Shown here: positions 52,367 to 64,000 of the stretch, in pieces
Layout: each line of letters opens with the position of its first letter
Numbering within the stretch: the first letter of the stretch is position 1
Assembly (NCBI RefSeq): GCF_018294505.1
Contig: NC_057811.1
Span: 409,016,968 to 409,080,967 of the forward strand
DNA: 64,000 nucleotides
DNA from: Triticum aestivum
Lineage: Eukaryota > Streptophyta > Magnoliopsida > Poales > Poaceae
Direction of reading: 5' to 3'
Made by a program: the position numbers and the translations under genes
The notes under the pieces: model-generated
Told to the model about the DNA's origin: nothing
Seen by the model: the letters and a program-made list of their open reading frames with translations, nothing else
The model's database searches: none

Positions 52367-52526
52367 CTCCCTTCGTTCCTAAATATTAGTCTTTTTAGAG
52401 GCTTCAAATGGACTAGCACATACGGATGTATATAGACATATTTTAGAGTCTAGATTCACTCATTTTGCTCCGTATGTAGTCACTTGTTGAACTCTCTAAA
52501 AGACTAATATTTAGGAATAGAAGGAG
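52367..52526. mobile_element. Stowaway MITE
   Basis: Ends CTCCCTTCGTTCCTAAATAT and AATATTTAGGAATAGAAGGAG, flanked by TA (52365-52366 and 52527-52528). Interior matches the element at 583-743 (shared ACTAGCACATACGGATGTAT-like and GCTCCGTATGTAGTC text), so both are the same family. Confidence 0.92.
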
Positions 52527-52600
52527 TATTTTTGAATTCGTGTCATACATGCATGGTTTGGAAAAATAGATGCACTATACTTATTGGATTGTTGTTGTGT

Positions 52601-52639
52601 TCGTGTGTGTGTCTCTGTGTGTGTGTGTGTGTGTGTGTG
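52601..52639 (+). repeat. (GT)n microsatellite
   Basis: A GT run interrupted once by CTCT. Confidence 0.95.
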
Positions 52640-53982
52640 GTCATATGCTTGATACATACAAAGTTTTCTCACCTCCATATTGTTCATCTTTTAAATTTGA
52701 ATTTGCATTGGAAAACTTACTAGGGATACCATGAAATGTGAAATCCACGTTGAGATCACTATATCACAAACTCACTCTAATTCAACAACTCGTCATAAAT
52801 CAATTACCACGTTGAGATTAGTATTTGCAAGGAAAATACGGGTATTGTAATACAAATAGATTCGTTCGGCAATTTAAAAGGTTCCTTTCGTATTCTCGAA
52901 TGGTAGGACCTAACGGCGTACCAGCCAGACCTTGGCTCGTGTTGATCCTAAAAAAAACCGGGCTCGTGTCCTTCGGTGGCGTGCGTGGTACGCACATTAG
53001 GCAACCCCAACCAGTCGAGCCTCATCGTTTCAAGTCGAAATATCTGGTGGCCAGAATTCCAGCCCTAGGAAATTCCCCTCATGTCCCCGGTCCATAATGA
53101 CTACCGATGAACAACGGAGGGATGCTTTAGTAACTAGACAACGTTACCTACCGTGCCGAGCACGGTTCAATTCCCTCGGTCGCCGCTCGTCAAGGTCACC
53201 CGTCAACTGCATTGCCTAGAACTACTACTACTACACCAGGATGAGCACAGAATTGAGAACGTTTGTTCGTGCCTAGTACTTGAGTTAATATATCAGGCAA
53301 TGCACTGGTACGGAGGGATTATCCTTTTACTTTGCATATATAACTTGTCTGAAGTCTAACTAAGCAAAATGTTTGACCAAATCCTTTCTTAAGAAATACA
53401 ACAGGACAGATGCACGGCTTGAAAATTTATTGCATGATGCAGGTTATGATATTGTTTCGAATCCTGGATCTTAAATTTCAGAAAATCCAAAAGTGAGCAT
53501 AAATTATTGAAACTAAGCATGGTCACATGATATGGCACAAATATTACTTCGTAAGTTTTTTCTTCAATTTAAGACAAGCTGCACAAATGAAGAGCCAAGA
53601 TATTTTGGAACAAAGACCTGTCACGTTAAGGCGAACGCTTTCACTATTGAAACCGTGGGCATTTACGTGCCGCCACGAGTCCCCGCTTCTCATCAGCAGG
53701 TGTCGTCCGAGCAAGCGTGTGAGTCGACGGGAGGCGTGCGAGCAGACCGCTGCGCCGGCTGTCAGGGAGGCGTGCGAGCAGACCGCTGTGCAGGCTCACC
53801 GGGAGGCAAGCCCTTTGACCAGGCTCCGCCGCCCATCGTCGTCCCAACTACTCCCACTTTTAATGTCGCCGGCGCCGCAGTTTAAAATCAACCCCGCACT
53901 ACCCGGTATCGCTACAATCCTCTCTCTTCCTCTCCGATTCTCCTGTCGTCTACCTCCAACTAGCCTGACCTAAACGTACGCC
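52640..53982. other. Spacer, no supported gene
   Basis: No domain-bearing frame. 53700-53830 contains a tandem pair of GCGTGCGAGCAGACCGCTG units that keep overlapping frames open. This could be 5' flank of the proline-rich ORF. Confidence 0.5.
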
Positions 53983-54624
53983 ATGCCGCATCACGATGGT
54001 CTGCCCTTAGTGTTCCAGTTTCCTGAGGAAGACACCCAGCCGGAGTCTCAAGAACATAAGGCGCTTTGGGACGAGCTTTAACTGGCCTTGTGGGAAGACG
54101 CCGTGCCTGTCCCCGCTCCCGTTCCGGCTCCCGTCGCCCCGACTGCACCAGTGCCCATCCCCGTGGCATTGATGGGATGGGAGCCACACATTATCGCCGA
54201 GCTTGATCCCACGGGATTCCACGAGGTCCCCGCCGACTTTCACGTGCCCGTGCACCTGCCAGCGCATGCGCCTGCGCGTGCACTGATGCGCACGCCCGTG
54301 CCGGTGCCCGTGCACACGAATGTCTCCTTCGCACCGTTGACAGCGCCTGTCCCCGCGCGGGTGCCAGTGCCCCCCTCAGCGGCATGGATGGCCGCTGTCG
54401 ACCGCTTCCTTGCACCAACGCCAGTCGCCTCCTCCCGCCAGTTGACTCGCCCCGAAGTCCAGAACATTTTGGCCTTCCTTGAAGCTAGGCCAACGTCCAG
54501 GAGTACGCCAACAACGGCGCAAGACGCCGCCGTCGCCGTCGGTCAGTGGCCCGACGACACACAGAGCACGGCAGAGGAGCCGCTTCCCACCGCGAGACGC
54601 CCCCGCCGCCGCCGCGTCATCTAA
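53983..54624 (+). pseudogene. Proline/valine-rich ORF with in-frame stop
   Basis: The ATG at 53983 begins MPHHDGLPLVFQFPEEDTQP. A TAA at 54079-54081 stops it after 32 codons (ending ALWDEL), yet the same frame resumes at once (LALWEDAVPVPAP) and stays open to 54624. The downstream part is rich in VPVPAPVPAP-type repeats and ends with a basic tail PRRRRVI. The C-terminal segment RPEVQNILAFLEARPTS looks structured. No known domain. Inference: a gene inactivated by one nonsense change, like the coiled-coil ORF nearby. Confidence 0.55.
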
Positions 54625-54637
54625 ATTTGCCATGAAA

Positions 54638-54672
54638 AACGTTCGGATTGCCATGCTTAAAATCCGAACGTT
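54638..54672 (+). terminator. Perfect 12-bp hairpin after the proline-rich ORF
   Basis: AACGTTCGGATT and AATCCGAACGTT pair across an 11-nt loop, 14 bp past the stop codon. A role in 3' end formation is only a guess; plants do not use such hairpins as standard terminators. Confidence 0.5.
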
Positions 54673-54679
54673 TATCATT

Positions 54680-55235
54680 TCCGTTTATTTTATATCGATC
54701 GTCGTATAATTTAAAGTCGGAGTCAGACTGAACGAAATGTATGGTTTGATCGATTGAATGTTCTGCTAGAGCCGCATCAAATTAAATATAAAACGTCATC
54801 AAGCCACATGTATTCCTTGTCATCCAACAACCTAGACTGCTTCAATGTCGAGCGCTCAACACGTTAGCGTGCAGTTAATTTCATGCCAAAAATAGTGCTA
54901 ATCACATGACAACACGCAAATAATATCCTAGGAGTTAATATCCGCATGCACTTAATATACTTCCAAATTAACGTGCATTGCACGTACACACTGACTAGTG
55001 CTGCAAGTACGTGAAACTGGTGCCGTGACTTGTGGACGCATCCAGATATGGTCAACGGCAACATCGCCCGCGAGTTCTTCCTGTTTGCCCGTGCGTCTAA
55101 ATGCAGAAGGGGAGGAGAGAGAGCACACAGGGAACCCACCAGTAAGTGAAGGCGAATAGTACTAAAAATAATATTACATGTTATCCATTAATTAGGCTGT
55201 GGTAATATAAAAACATTATGTGAACAAAGGGGGTA
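54680..55235. other. Spacer up to the Copia insertion
   Basis: No gene supported. Contains the phrase GGGAACCCACCAGTAAGTGA (near 55129), which resembles GGGACCCACCAGTAAGTGAG at about 50845. Confidence 0.55.
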
Positions 55236-55240
55236 CAACA

Positions 55241-57022
55241 TGTTGGAAATATGCCCTAGAGGCAATAATAAATTGGCTATTATTATATTTCCTTGTTCAT
55301 GATAATCGTTTATTATCCATGCTAGAATTGTATTGATAGGAAACTCAGATACATGTGTGGATACATAGACAACACCATGTCCCTAGTAAGCCTCTAGTTG
55401 ACTAGCTCGTTGATCAATAGATGGTTACGGTTTCCTGACCATGGACATTGGATGTCGTTGATAACGGGATCACATCATTAGGAGAATGATGTGATGGACA
55501 AGACCCAATCCTAAGCCTAGCACAAGATCGTGTAGTTCGTTTGCTAAGAGCTTTTCTAATGTCAAGTATCATTTCCTTAGACCATGAGATTGTGCAACTC
55601 CCGGATACCGTAGGAATGCTTTGGGTGTACCAAACGTCACAACGTAACTGGGTGGCTATAAAGGTGCACTACAGGTATCTCCGAAAGTGTCTGTTGGGTT
55701 GGCACAAATCGAGACTGGGATTTGTCACTCCGTGTAAACGGAGAGGTATCTCTGGGCCCACTCGGTAGGACATCATCATAATGTGCACAATGTGACCAAG
55801 GAGTTGATCACGGGATGATGTGTTACGGAACGAGTAAAGAGACTTGCCGGTAACGAGATTGAACAAGGTATCGGGATACCGACGATCGAATCTTGGGCAA
55901 GTAACATACCGATAGACAAAGGGAATTGAATACGGGATTGATTGAATCCCCGACATCGTGGTCATCCGATGAGATCATCGTGGAACATGTGGGAGCCAAC
56001 ATGGGTATCCAGATCCCGCTGTTGGTTATTGGCCGGAGAACGTCTCGGTCATGTCTGCATGGTTCCCGAACCCGTAGGGTCTACACACTTAAGGTTCGAT
56101 GACGCTAGGGTTATACGGAATAGATATACGTGGTTACCGAATGTTGTTCGGAGTCCCGGATGAGATCCCGGACGTCACGAGGAGTTCCGGAATGGTCCGG
56201 AGGTAAAGATTTATATATGGGAAGTCCTGTTTTGGTCACCGGAAAAGTTTCGGGTGCTATCGGTAATGTACCGGGACCACCGGGAGGGTCCCGGGGGTCC
56301 ACCAGGTGGGGCCACCAGCCCCAGAAGGCTGCGTGGGCCAAGTGTGGGAGGGGACCAGCTCCAGGTGGGCTGGTGCGCCCCCCCCCCACCAAGGCCCAAG
56401 GCGCAGGGAGAGTGGGAGGGGGCAAACCCTAGGTCCAGATGGGCCTTAAGGCCCACCCTAGGTGCGCCCCCCTCTCTTTTCCCCTTGGCCGCACCATAGA
56501 TGGGTTTTGGGGGCTGCCGCCACCCCTGGGGAGGGAACCCTAGATGGGGGCGCAGCCCCTCCCCTTCCCCTATATACACTTGAGGTATTTGGGGCTGTAA
56601 AGACACGAGATGATCTCTCTCTTGGCGCAGCCCTACCCCTCTCCCTCCTCCTCTCCCGCGGTGCTTGGCGAAGCCCTGCAGGATTGCCACGCTCCTCCAT
56701 CACCACCATGCCGTCGTGCTGCTGCTGGACGGAGTCTTCCCCAACCTCTCCCTCTCTCCTTGCTGGATCAAGGCGTGGGAGACGTCACCGGGCTGCACGT
56801 GTGTTGAACGCGGAGGCGCCGTGGTTCGGCGCTTAGATCGGAATCAACCGCGATCTGAATCGCTACGAGTACGACTCCTTCATCCGCGTTCTTGCAATGC
56901 TTCCGCATCGCGATCTACAAGGGTATGTAGATGCACTCCCCTTCCCCTCGTTGCTAGATTACTCCATAGATTGATCTTGGTGATGCGTAGAAAATTTTGA
57001 ATTTTCGCTACGTTCCCCAACA
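55241..57022 (+). repeat. 5' LTR of the Copia element
   Basis: 1782 bp. Compared with the right LTR it has an extra stretch ATGTCGTTGATAACGGGATC near 55451, and a few single-base differences. Confidence 0.96.
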
Positions 57023-60000
57023 GTGGCATCATGAGCTAGGTCTATGCGTAGTTTCTATGCACGAGTAGAACACAAAGTAGTTTTGGGCGTCGATGTTGTC
57101 AATTTACTTGCCGTTACTAGTCTTATCTTGATTCGGCGGCATCATGGGATGAAGTGGCCCGGACCGACCTTACACGTACTCTTACGTGAGATAGGTTCCA
57201 CCGACTGACATGCACTAGTTGCATAAGGTGGCTAGCGGGTGTCTGTCTCTCCCACTTTAGTCGGATCAGATTCGATGAAAAGGGTCCTTATGAAGGGTAA
57301 ATAGAAATTGGCATATCACGTTGTGGCTTTTGCGTAGGTAAGAAACATTCTTGCTAGAAACCCATAGCAGCCACGTAAAACATGCAACAACAATTAGAGG
57401 ACGTCTAACTTGTTTTTGCAGGGTATGCTATGTGATGTGATATGGCCAAAAGGATGTGATGAATGATATATGTGATGTATGAGATTGATCATGTTCTTGT
57501 AATAGGAATCACGACTTTCATGTCGATGAGTATGACAACCGGCAGGAGCCATAGGAGTTGTCTTAATTTATTGTATGACCTGCGTGTCAATGAAAACGCC
57601 ATGTAATTACTTTACTTTATTGCTAACCGTTAGCCATAGTAGTAGAAGTAATAGTTGGCGAGACAACTTCATGAAGACACAATGATGGAGATCATGGTGT
57701 CATGCCGGTGACGAAGGTGATCATGCCGCGCCTCGAAGATGGAGATCAAAAGGCGCAAGATGATATTGGCCATATCACGTCACTTTATGATTTGCATGTG
57801 ATGTTTATCATGTTTACATCTTATTTGCTTAGAACGACGGTAGCATAAATAAGATGATCCCTCACTAAAATTTCAAGAGACGTTTTCCCCCTAACTGTGC
57901 ACCGTTGCGAAGGTTCGTTGTTTCGAAGCACCACGTGATGATCGGGTGTGATAGATTCTAACGTTCGAATACAACAGGTGTTGACGAGCCTAGCATGTAC
58001 AGACATGGCCTCGGAACAGATGCGAAACACTTAGGTTGACTTGACGAGCCTAGCATGTACAGACATGGCCTCGGAACACAAGAGACCGAAAGGTCGAACA
58101 TGAGTCGTATAGTAGATACGATCAACATGGAGATGTTCACCGATGATGACTAGTCCGTCTCACGTGATGATCGGACACGGCTTAGTTTGACTCGGATCAT
58201 GTATCACTTAGATGACTAGAGGGATGTCTATCTGAGTGGGAGTTCATTAATCAGATGAACTTAATTATCATGAACATAGTCAAAAGGACTTTGCAAATTA
58301 TGTCATAGCTTGCGCTTTAGTTGTACTGTTTAAGATATGTTCCTAGAGAAAATTTAGTTGAAAGTTGATAGTAGCAATTATGCGGACTGGGTCCATGAAC
58401 TGAGGATTGTCCTCATTGCTGCACAGAAGGCTTATGTCCTTAATGCACCGCTCGGTGTGCTGAACCTCAGCGTCGTCTGTAGATGTTGCGAAACATCTGA
58501 CATACACGTTTTGATGACTATGTGATAGTTCAGTGTGTGATGCTAACGGTTTAAAATTGTGGCGACAAGACGGTTTTGAAACGTCGCAGAACATATGAGA
58601 TGTTCCAAAGACTAAAATTGGGATTTCAGACTAATGCCCACGTCAAGAGGTATGAGACCTCTGACAAGTTTCTTAAGCCTGCAAACTAAGGGAGAAAAGC
58701 TCAATCGTTGAGCATGTGCTCAGATTGTCTGAGTACTACAATCACTTAAATCGAGTGGGAGTTAATCTTCCAGATGAGACAGTGATGGTTCTCCATAGTC
58801 ACTGCCACCAAGCTATTAGAGCTTCGTGATGAACTATAACATATCAGGGATAGACATGATGATCCTTGAGCAACTCGCGGTGTTTGACACCGCAAAAGTA
58901 GAAATCAAGAAGGAGCATCAATTGTTGATGGTTAGTAAAACCACTAGTTTCTAGAAGGGCAAGGGCAAAAGGGATACTTCATGAAACAGCAAATCATTTG
59001 CTGCTCTAGTGAAGAATCCCAAGGTTGAACCCAAACCCGAGACTAAGTGCTTCTGTAATGAGGGGAACGGTCACTGAAGCTGAGCTACCCTAGATACTTG
59101 GTAGATGAGAAGGCAGGCAAGGTCGACAGAAGTATATTGGATATACATTATATGAATGTGTACTTTACTAGTACTCCTAGCAGCACCAGGGTATTAGATA
59201 CCGGTTCGGTTGCTAAGTGTTAGTAACTCGAAATAAAAGCTGCAGAATAAACGGATACTAGCTAAAGGTGAGATGACGATATGTGTTGGAAGTGTTTCGA
59301 AGGTTGATGTGATCAAGCATCGCATGCTCCCTCTACCATCGAGATTGGTATTAAACCTAAATAATTGTTATTTGGTGTTTGCGTTGAGCATAAACATGAT
59401 TGGATTATGTTTATCGCAATACGGTTATTCATTTAAGGAGAATAATGGTTACTCTGTTTATTTGAATAATACCTTCAATGGTCTTGCACCTAAAAATGAA
59501 TCTCGATCGCAGTGATACACATGTTCGTGCCAAAAAGATATAAAATAGTAATGATAGTACCACATACTTGTGGCACTGCCATTTGAGTCATATTGGTATA
59601 GAACGCATGAAGAAGCTCCATGTAGATGGATCTTTGGACTCACTCGTTTTTGAAAAGATTGAGACATGCGAACCATGTCTATTGGTATATATGCATGAAG
59701 AAACTCCATGCAGATGGATCGTTTGGACTCACTTGATTTTGAATCACTTGAGACATGCAAATCATACCACATGGGAAAGATGACTGAAAGGCCTCGTTTT
59801 CAGTAAGATGGAACAAGAGAGCAACTTGTTGGAAGTAATACATTTGATGTGTGCAGTCCAATAAGTGCTGAGGCACGCAATGGATATCGATATGTTCTTA
59901 CTTCACAGATGATTTGAGTAGATGCTGAGAATATTTACTTGATGAAACACAAGTCTGAATTATTGAAAGGTTCAAGTAATTTTAGAGTGAAGCTGAAGAT

Positions 60001-62176
60001 CGTCATGACAAGAGGATAAAATGTCTATGATATGATCATAGAGATATCTGAGTTATGAGTTTGGCACACAATTAAGACATTGTGGAAAGTGTTTCACAAT
60101 TAATACCGCCTGGAACACCATAGTGTGATGGTGTGTCCGAACATCATAACTGCACCCTATTGGATATGGTGCATACCATGATGTCTCTTATCGAATTACC
60201 ACTATCGTTTATGGGTTAGGCATTAGAGACAACTGCATTCACTTTAAAAAGGGCACCACGCAATTCCGTTGAGACGACACCGTTTAGAGAAACCTAAGTT
60301 GTCGTTTCTTAAAAGTTTGGGGCTGCGACGCTTATGTGAAAAGTTTCAGGCTGATAAGCTCGAACCCAAAGCGGATAAATGCATCTTCGTAGAATACCCA
60401 AAACAGTTGGGTATACCTCCTATTTCAGATCCGAAAGCAAGGTGATTGTTTCTAGAAACAGGTCCTTTCTCGAGGAAAAGTTTCTCTCGAAAGAATTGAG
60501 TGGGAGGATGGTGGAGATTTGATGAGGTTATTGAACCGTCACTTCAACTAGTGTGTAGCAGGGCACAGGAAGTTGTTCCTGTGGCACCTATACCAATTTA
60601 AGTGGAAGCTTATGATAGTGATCATGAAACTTCAGATCAAGTCACTACCAAACCTCGTAGGACAACGAGGATGCGTACTACTTCAGAGTAATGCGTGATC
60701 CTGTCTTGGAAGTCATGTTGCTAGATAACAATGAACCTACGAGCTATGGAGAAGCGATGGTGGGCCCATATTCCGACAAATGGTTAGAAGCCATGAAATC
60801 CGAGATAGGATCCATGTATCAGAACAAAGCATGGACTTTGGTGAACTTGCCCGATGATCGGCAAGCCATTGAGATAAATGGATCTTTAAGAAGAAGACGG
60901 ACATGGACGGTAATGTTACCGTCTATGAAGCTCGACTTGTGGCAAAGAGAATTTTCACAAGTTCAAGGAGTTGACTACGATGAGATTTTCTCATCCGTAG
61001 CGATGCTTAAGTCCGTCGAAATCATGTTAGCATTAGCTGCATTTATGAAATCTGGCAGATGGATGTCAAAACAAGTTTCCTTACCAGTTTTCGTAAGGAA
61101 AGGTTGTATGTGATACAATCAGAAATGTTTTGTCGATCCTAAGGATGCTAAAATGTATGCTAGCTCCAGCGATCCTTCCATGGATTAGAGCGAGCATCTC
61201 GGAGTCAGAATATACTCTTTGATGGAGTGATCAAAGTTTTTGGGTTTATACAAAGTTTGTTAGAAACTTGTATTTACAATAAAGTGAGTGGGAGCGCTAC
61301 AACATTTCTGATAAGTATATGTGAATGACATATTGTGATCCGAAATGATGTAAAATTTCTGGAAAGCATAAAGGGTTGTTTGAAAGGAGTTTTTCAAGGG
61401 AAGACCTGGATAAAGCTGCTTACATATTGGGCATCAAGATCCATAGAGATAGATCAAGACGCCCGATGATACTTTCAAAGAACGCACACCTTGACATGAT
61501 TTTGAAAGAGTTCAAAATAGATCAGCAAAGAAGGAGTTCTTGGCTGTGTTACAAGGTGTGAGTATTGAGTAAGACTCAAGACCTGACCACAGCAGAAGAG
61601 AGAGAAAGGACGAAGGTCGTCCCCTATGCTTTAGACGTAGGATCTACAGTATGCTATGCTGTGTGCCGCACATGAAGTGTGCCTTGCCATGAGTTGGTCA
61701 AGGGGTAAAATAGTGATCCGGGAATGGATCACATGACAGCGGTCGAACTTATCCTTAGTATCTAGTGGACTAAGGAATTTTCTCGATTATGGAGGTGAAA
61801 AGGGGTTCGTCGTAAGGGTTACGTCGATGCGAACTTTGACACTAATCTGGATGACTCTGAGTAGTAAACCGGATTCGTATAGTAGAGCAGTTATTTGAAA
61901 TGGCTCCAAGTAGCGCGTGGTAGCATCCACAAGATGACATAGATATTCGCAAAGCACACACGGATCTAAAAGGTTCAGACCCGTTGACTAATAACCTCTC
62001 TCACAAGCATAACATGATCAAACCAGAACTCATTGAGTGTTAATCACATAGTGATGTGAACTAGATTGTTGACTCTAGTAAACTCTTTGGATGTTGGTCA
62101 CATGGTGATGTGACCTGTGAGTGTTAATCACATGGTGATGTGAACTAGATTATTGACTCTAGTGCAAGTGGGAGAC
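57023..62176 (+). pseudogene. Decayed Copia gag-pol
   Basis: No long frame survives. A GAG-pre-integrase piece (LWHCHLSHIGIERMKKLHVD, near 59569-59640) and a reverse-transcriptase piece (60691-61113; KWLEAMKSEIGSMYQNKAWT and later VQGVDYDEIFSSVAMLKSVE) are readable. A further RT/RNase H-side piece follows at 61376-61561 (AAYILGIKIHRDRSRRPMIL). The order is the Copia order with integrase before reverse transcriptase. The YVDD catalytic region was not found intact. Small tandem duplications occur at 57978-58078 and 62040-62160. Confidence 0.88.
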
Positions 62177-63935
62177 TGTTGGAAATATGCCCTAGAGGAA
62201 ATAATAAATTGGTTATTATTATATTTCCTTGTTCATGATAATCATTTATTATCCATGCTAAAATTGTATTGATAGGAAACTCAGATACATGTGTGGATAC
62301 ATAGACAACACCATGTCCCTAGTAAGCCTCTAGTTGACTAGATCGTTGATCAATAGATGGTTACGGTTTCTTGACCATGGACATTGGCATCATTAGGAGA
62401 ATGATGTGATGGACAAGACCCAATCCTAAGCCTAGCACAAGATCGTGTAGTTCGTTTGCTAAGAGCTTTTCTAATGTCAAGTATCATTTCCTTAGACCAT
62501 GAGATTGTGCAACTCCCGGATACCGTAGGAATGCTTTGGGTGTACCAAACGTCACAACGTAACTGGGTGGCTATAAAGGTGCACTACAGGTATCTCCGAA
62601 AGTGTCTGTTGGGTTGGCACGAATCGAGACTGGGATTTGTCACTCCGTGTAAACGGAGACGTATCTCTGGGCCCACTCGGTAGGACATCATCATAATGTG
62701 CACAATGTGACCAAGGAGTTGATCACGGGATGATGTGTTACGGAACGAGTAAAGAGACTTGCCGGTAACGAGATTGAACAAGGTATCGGGATACCGACGA
62801 TCGAATCTCGGGCAAGTAACATACCGATAGACAAAGGGAATTGAATACGGGATTGATTGAATCCCCGACATCGTGGTTCATCCGATGAGATCATCGTGGA
62901 ACATGTGGGAGCCAACATGGGTATCCAGATCCCGCTGTTGGTTATTGGCCGGAGAACGTCTCGGTCATGTCTGCATGGTTCCCGAACCCGTAGGGTCTAC
63001 ACACTTAAGGTTCGATGACGCTAGGGTTATAGGGAATAGATATACGTGGTTACCGAATGTTTTTCGGAGTCCCGGATGAGATCCCGGACGTCACGAGGAG
63101 TTCCGGAATGGTCCGTAGGTAAAGATTTATATATGGGAAGTCCTGTTTTGGTCACCGGAAAAGTTTCGGGTGCTATCGGTAATGTACCGGGACCACCGGG
63201 AGGGTCCCGGGGGTCCACCAGGTGGGGCCACCAGCCCCAGAAGGCTGCGTGGGCCAAGTGTGGGAGGGTACCAGCTCCAGGTGGGTTGGTGCGCCCCCCC
63301 ACCAAGGCCCAAGGCGCAGGGAGAGTGGGAGGGGGCAAACCCTAGGTCCAGATGGGCCTTAAGGCCCACCCTAGGTGCGCCCCCCTCTCTTTTCCCCTTG
63401 GCGGCACCATAGATGGGTTTTGGGGGCTGCCGCCACCCCTGGGGAGGGAACCCTAGATGGGGGCGCAACCCCTCCCCTTCCCCTATATATACTTGAGGTA
63501 TTTGGGGCTGCAAAGACACGAGATGATCTCTCTCTTGGCGCAGCCCTACCCCTCTCCCTCCTCCTCTCCCGCGGTGCATGGCGAAGCCCTGCAGGATTGC
63601 CACGCTCCTCCATCACCACCACGCTGTCGTGCTGCTGCTGGACGGAGTCTTCCCCAACCTCTCCCTCTCTCCTTGTTGGATCAAGGCGTGGGAGACGTCA
63701 CCGGGCTGCACGTGTGTTGAACGCGGAGGCGCCGTGGTTCGGCGCTTAGATCAGAATCAACCGCGATCTGAATCGCTACGAGTACGACTCCTTCATCCGC
63801 GTTCTTGCAACGCTTCCGCATCGCGATCTACAAGGGTATGTAGATGCACTCCCCTTCCCCTCGTTGCTAGATTACTCCATAGATTGATCTTGGTGATGCG
63901 TAGAAAATTTTGAATTTCCGTTACGTTCCCCAACA
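62177..63935 (+). repeat. 3' LTR of the Copia element
   Basis: 1759 bp, lacking about 22 bp present in the left LTR near 55455; otherwise nearly the same. Confidence 0.96.
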
Positions 63936-63940
63936 CAACA

Positions 63941-64000
63941 AACATTGCTATTCTACGTATGTTGCCTATTGACGTGCGGCTTGAAGGCCCGGTCGCATGT
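63941..64000. other. Host sequence right of the Copia insertion
   Basis: Continuation of the DNA interrupted at 55240. Too short to classify. Confidence 0.6.

Larger units (their letters stand above)
39621..55235. mobile_element. Probable CACTA interior with cargo genes
   Basis: From 39621 to about 43470 the DNA is made of GC-rich subterminal-type repeats typical of Caspar elements, including GGTGGGTCCCAGCAGTCAGG repeats. The following genes and pseudogenes to 54624 lie between this terminus and the Copia insertion, with no other transposon boundary recognised. Similar short segments such as GACCCACCAGTAAGTGA-like text recur at 50847 and 55130. That the whole stretch is one CACTA element is inference; a closing terminus would have to lie beyond the window. 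Confidence 0.45.
55241..63935 (+). mobile_element. Copia LTR retrotransposon, WIS/Angela/BARE type
   Basis: LTRs 55241-57022 and 62177-63935 begin TGTTGGAAATATGCCCTAGA and end CGTTCCCCAACA, flanked by an exact 5-bp target duplication CAACA (55236-55240 and 63936-63940). A primer-binding site like the initiator tRNA-Met complement (TGGCATCATGAGC, compare TGGTATCAGAGC) follows the left LTR, and a purine tract AAGTGGGAGAC precedes the right one. The 8.7-kb length is close to a full BARE/Angela element. The coding interior is decayed by many stops and frameshifts. It points left to right. Confidence 0.96.

Noticed and set aside
56111..57000. Frames of 100-159 codons repeated at 63027-63913
   Set aside because: They lie inside the two Copia LTRs and are identical by duplication; LTRs do not encode protein in this family.

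Overview
This window is nuclear DNA of a grass of the wheat tribe (Triticeae; wheat or Aegilops is most likely). Genes are split by GT-AG introns, and the intergenic space is filled with Triticeae transposons: a WIS/Angela/BARE-type Copia element, Gypsy elements with Athila/Sabrina/Fatima-type features, a CACTA element of the Caspar type, Stowaway MITEs and a tRNA-derived SINE. Species identity is inferred from these repeats. No tRNA, rRNA, CRISPR or prokaryotic feature was seen.

Gene-rich left third (1-23.1 kb). A broken copy of the last two nicastrin exons (70-1240, -) is followed by an intronless F-box/DUF295 gene (1799-3292, -) with a SINE 17 bp past its stop. A complete 16-exon nicastrin gene (5540-10969, -) lies head to head with an 11-exon DEAH RNA helicase of the DHX37/Dhr1 type (11411-16658, +). 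Their start codons are 441 bp apart, so they probably share a promoter, which carries site II (TGGGCC/T) elements. The helicase start region holds a tandem duplication that turned intron sequence into codons. A divergent NAC transcription factor gene (20802-23087, +) contains an exact 60-bp minisatellite, and a scrambled partly inverted remnant of its 3' end lies upstream at 19945-20260.

Centre (23.1-39.3 kb). After a poorly coding GC-rich stretch there is a nested stack of retrotransposons. An unclassified TGTGACGCC-type element (from 25780) is split by a complete Gypsy element (27004-34947, with both LTRs and target duplication TGGTC) that keeps gag and protease but has no reverse transcriptase or integrase. 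A second Gypsy element (from 35061) follows, and is itself cut by a CACTA element at 39287.

Right third (39.3-64 kb). The CACTA terminus is followed by long tandem-repeat arrays and a cluster of small genes that look carried by, or embedded in, the CACTA element. Two loci encode CPxC-knuckle plus B3-like segments. A nuclear-type small protein, a coiled-coil ORF with an in-frame stop and a proline-rich ORF with an in-frame stop make up the rest. A tandem array of MITE-like inverted-repeat units lies at 51.2-52.1 kb. A nearly full-length Copia element (55241-63935, target duplication CAACA) with decayed coding sequence ends the window.

The exon models of nicastrin, the helicase and NAC were built by hand from splice-site phase and family similarity. 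Every junction keeps frame, and the predicted proteins are 670, 1326 and 663 residues. The genes in the right third are much less certain.
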